Below, piece after piece: positions 14,494 through 14,695 of a stretch of 14,695 nt of DNA. The DNA comes from Candidatus Omnitrophota bacterium (GTDB taxonomy: Bacteria > Omnitrophota > Gorgyraeia > 2-01-FULL-45-10). Location of the stretch: contig JAQUQN010000020.1 of assembly GCA_028716065.1 (NCBI GenBank), positions 1 to 14,695 on the forward strand, written 5' to 3'. The notes under the pieces are model-generated. The model did no database searches, had not been told where the DNA came from, and worked only from the letters and a program-made list of their open reading frames with translations. Each line of letters starts with the position of its first letter. Position 1 is the stretch's first letter. The position numbers and the translations under genes were made by a program.

Positions 14494-14568
14494 TTTTTTA
14501 GGGTGACACGACCGCAGCCTTTTGCGCACACAAGCGAAGCGTGGGATGGGGGTGTCCGCCGCTTAGGA
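14494..14568 (-). repeat. Composite dispersed repeat, copy 3, truncated
   Basis: Read on the minus strand it contains TCCTAAGCGGCGGACA, CCCCCATCCCACGCTTCGC, GCAAAAGGCTGCGGTCG and TGTCACCCTAAAA, as in copies 1 and 2. The match stops at 14568, where copies 1 and 2 continue with GCAATC and the loop of the large stem. The break coincides with the start of the insertion sequence on the right. Confidence 0.8.
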
Positions 14569-14695
14569 GGTACAAACTGGTAAGATAGGTAACAAAATAA
14601 ACCGGGGACATAGGTAACAGGTGAGTAGTAAAATGCATGGCAAGGAGGTGTGCCATGCCCTGGAAGGAGATAAAACCTATGGACCAAAAGATAAG
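14569..14695 (+). mobile_element. Left end of an IS481-like insertion sequence, cut by the window end
   Basis: From the point where composite repeat copy 3 stops, unrelated sequence runs to the window end. It carries a 10-bp direct repeat ATAGGTAACA (14585-14594, 14610-14619), a likely transposase-binding pattern near the IS end, then a transposase start codon with a strong Shine-Dalgarno. The exact IS tip and any target duplication cannot be fixed because the other end is outside the window. Confidence 0.65.
14655..14695 (+). CDS. Transposase, IS481-like, N-terminal fragment only
   Basis: The visible residues MPWKEIKPMDQKI match the usual opening of IS481-type DDE transposases (MPWKE..PM.Q...). 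AAGGAGGTG at 14642-14650 is a near-perfect Shine-Dalgarno four bases before the ATG. The gene runs off the window edge after 13 complete codons, so catalytic residues cannot be checked and it is unknown whether the gene is intact. Confidence 0.7.
   Translation, partial: MPWKEIKPMDQKI

Noticed and set aside
14406..14687. A 93-codon minus-strand frame at the right end
   Set aside because: It runs from the IS end through composite repeat copy 3 into foldback B2, joining three unrelated repeats; low-complexity and not protein-like.
1..14695. CRISPR array, tRNA, rRNA or riboswitch
   Set aside because: I found no regularly spaced direct repeats, no tRNA-like cloverleaf and no recognisable aptamer by eye. 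Covariance searches were not possible here.

Overview
The window looks like a chromosomal segment of an uncultured, probably anaerobic, diderm bacterium. A TolC-like outer-membrane protein, a lipobox adaptor and an RND pump require two membranes. The heavy use of ATA for isoleucine, the mix of gene families and the many short palindromic repeats remind me of candidate phylum Omnitrophota. That assignment is a guess from style, not proof.

Layout. 1-459 is non-coding repeat DNA: one copy of a composite repeat plus a 205-bp foldback element. 460-1233 (minus) is a tightly coupled pair, a DUF3786 protein and a DUF167/YggU protein. Divergent from it, from a shared 59-bp promoter region, is a Ski2-like superfamily 2 helicase (1293-3167, plus). 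Converging on the helicase with a 4-nt overlap is a minus-strand pair: an RlmD-type rRNA methyltransferase (4125-5291) followed by a macrodomain-Nudix fusion (3164-4111). A 338-bp foldback element (5338-5675) fills the divergent gap before a trans-prenyl diphosphate synthase (5707-6747, plus), whose 3' end overlaps the convergent greA (6737-7213, minus). 7214-7749 is repeat DNA again. 7750-14045 is one minus-strand operon: marR-type regulator, TolC-like protein, short periplasmic adaptor, RND permease and a small PII-like protein. Upstream of it lie a strong promoter with a 27-bp palindrome, a second foldback copy, a third copy of the composite repeat, and the start of an IS481-like insertion sequence cut by the window end.

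How it works together. The long operon reads as an autoregulated tripartite efflux system with a possible PII-like modulator of the pump. The macrodomain-Nudix fusion suggests ADP-ribose metabolism in a single polypeptide. The remaining genes are housekeeping: rRNA modification, transcript cleavage, isoprenoid synthesis and RNA or DNA unwinding.

The most unusual signal is in the intergenic DNA. The foldback elements share the termini GTAAAAT...ATTTTAC, are long imperfect palindromes, and sit immediately upstream of genes. At greA and at the prenyl synthase gene the element end itself supplies the TTTAC part of a -35 box spaced 17-18 bp from a good -10. Three genes (DUF3786, helicase, prenyl synthase) have a -10 box only 6-8 nt from the start codon and no Shine-Dalgarno, so they are probably leaderless, whereas greA, marR and the genes inside operons carry Shine-Dalgarno sequences.
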